Source: Microbacterium sp. (lineage in GTDB: Bacteria; Actinomycetota; Actinomycetes; Actinomycetales; Microbacteriaceae). From it: a stretch of 9,060 bases of DNA. Positions within the stretch are counted from its first letter, which is position 1. The number at the start of each line of letters is the position of its first letter. The stretch spans positions 1 to 9,060 of the forward strand of contig QFPD01000062.1 of NCBI GenBank assembly GCA_003248845.1. The letters are read 5' to 3'. A program made the translations under genes and the position numbers. Of the stretch, positions 8,629 through 9,060 are shown in pieces. Under the pieces are notes generated by a model. It was not told the DNA's origin. It did no database searches and saw nothing but the letters and a program-made list of their open reading frames with translations.

Positions 8629-9023
8629 TCGTTCTGTTCGGCATCCTGCTGGCCGTCGTCATCCTCATCGTCGTGATGTGGCTGCTTCTCACGCGACGAC
8701 TACGGGAAAAGTATGCCGCTCTGTGGCTGGTCATCGGACTCGCGGTGCTGATCCTGGGGTTGTTCCCCCAACTGCTCGTGGGGATCACAGACCTGCTCGG
8801 CGTGCAGGTTCCGGCGAACCTTCTCTTCTCGCTCGCCATCGTGTTGTTGCTGGGTGTCGCGCTCCACTTGTCGTGGGAGCTGTCCCAGGCCGAGGACGAG
8901 ATCAGACGCTCTGCCGAGGAGCATGCCATTCTCAGGGCCAAGCATGACGATCTGGAACGACGGTTGACGTCGCTTGAAGGTGATGAGCCGCGCCGTCACC
9001 ATAATCTCGACGTCGATGGATGA
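8625..9023 (+). CDS. DUF2304 family small membrane protein
   Basis: A 132-residue protein with three predicted membrane helices (about 2-22, 31-48 and 64-82) and a charged, helical tail at about 84-117 that looks like a short coiled coil, ending in a polar stretch. The RREKYAALWL-like junction before helix 2 and GVxxPANLLF before helix 3 are features I associate with DUF2304. Members are usually encoded directly beside GT2 glycosyltransferases, as here, where ATG 8625 overlaps the GT2 stop in ATGA, with GGGGTGA 7 bases or so upstream as ribosome site. The function is unknown; by position it may be a membrane anchor, partner or flippase-like helper for the GT2 product, comparable in role to the small GtrA partner in phage gtr systems. 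That comparison is by arrangement, not sequence. Confidence 0.88.
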   Translation: MIVLFGILLAVVILIVVMWLLLTRRLREKYAALWLVIGLAVLILGLFPQLLVGITDLLGVQVPANLLFSLAIVLLLGVALHLSWELSQAEDEIRRSAEEHAILRAKHDDLERRLTSLEGDEPRRHHNLDVDG

Positions 9024-9060
9024 ACGCGCCGGTAGGTCCGCCGTGGCGGTCGCTATCGGC
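9016..9060 (+). CDS. Start of a following gene, frame unresolved (3' end outside window)
   Basis: Two overlapping starts lie at the DUF2304 stop and both frames stay open to the window edge. ATG 9016 (8-base overlap ATGGATGA) reads MDERAGRSAVAVAIG; it is in frame with ATG 8983, which has GAAGG only 2 bases before it. ATG 9020 (4-base ATGA overlap, as between the two preceding genes) reads MNAPVGPPWRSLS. Codon use over 13-15 codons does not decide; the second frame contains the rarer GTA and CTA. That the operon continues is likely; which protein starts here cannot be said. Confidence 0.4.
   Translation, partial: MDERAGRSAVAVAIG

Overview
The window looks like part of a surface-polysaccharide locus from a high-GC actinobacterium. 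GC-rich third codon positions, frequent GTG starts, tightly overlapping genes and the protein families present (a fused RmlC-RmlD enzyme, DUF6541- and DUF2304-type membrane proteins, a secreted CAP/FG-GAP protein) fit the Microbacteriaceae, for example a Microbacterium-like organism. That assignment rests on recognised protein style, not on a marker gene.

Layout. Bases 1-1187 (+) hold the 3' part of a nucleotide-sugar dehydrogenase gene that begins before the window. Convergent to it, with 13 bases between the stop codons, is a minus-strand cluster read from right to left: rmlA (about 5772 to 4903), rmlB (4903-3905), an rmlC-rmlD fusion (3900-2497) and a secreted CAP-domain protein with five FG-GAP/VCBS-like repeats (about 2463 to 1201). 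Together the rml genes encode all four steps from glucose-1-phosphate to dTDP-L-rhamnose. After a short divergent intergenic region (about 5773-5906), a plus-strand operon starts: a 647-residue polytopic DUF6541-like membrane protein (5907-7850), a family 2 glycosyltransferase resembling polyprenyl-phosphate sugar synthases (7882-8628), a DUF2304 small membrane protein (8625-9023), and the first codons of another gene at the right edge.

How it may work together (inference). The minus-strand genes supply activated rhamnose and the left-edge dehydrogenase supplies a nucleotide-sugar uronic acid. The plus-strand trio has the make-up of a lipid-linked-sugar module: a cytoplasmic GT2 enzyme charging a polyprenyl phosphate, a small membrane partner, and a GT-C-like polytopic protein with an external C-terminal domain that could transfer the sugar outside the cell. 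The CAP protein would be exported to the same cell-wall space.

The region is gene-dense. The longest stretch without a gene is the divergent promoter region of about 130 bases. I saw no RNA genes, insertion sequences, CRISPR arrays or clear intrinsic terminators. The most notable points are the three-gene lipid-sugar module, the CAP/FG-GAP protein next to the rhamnose genes with a C8 tract near its start, a possible leaderless leader peptide ahead of the DUF6541-like gene, and a probable leaderless promoter ahead of the GT2 gene.
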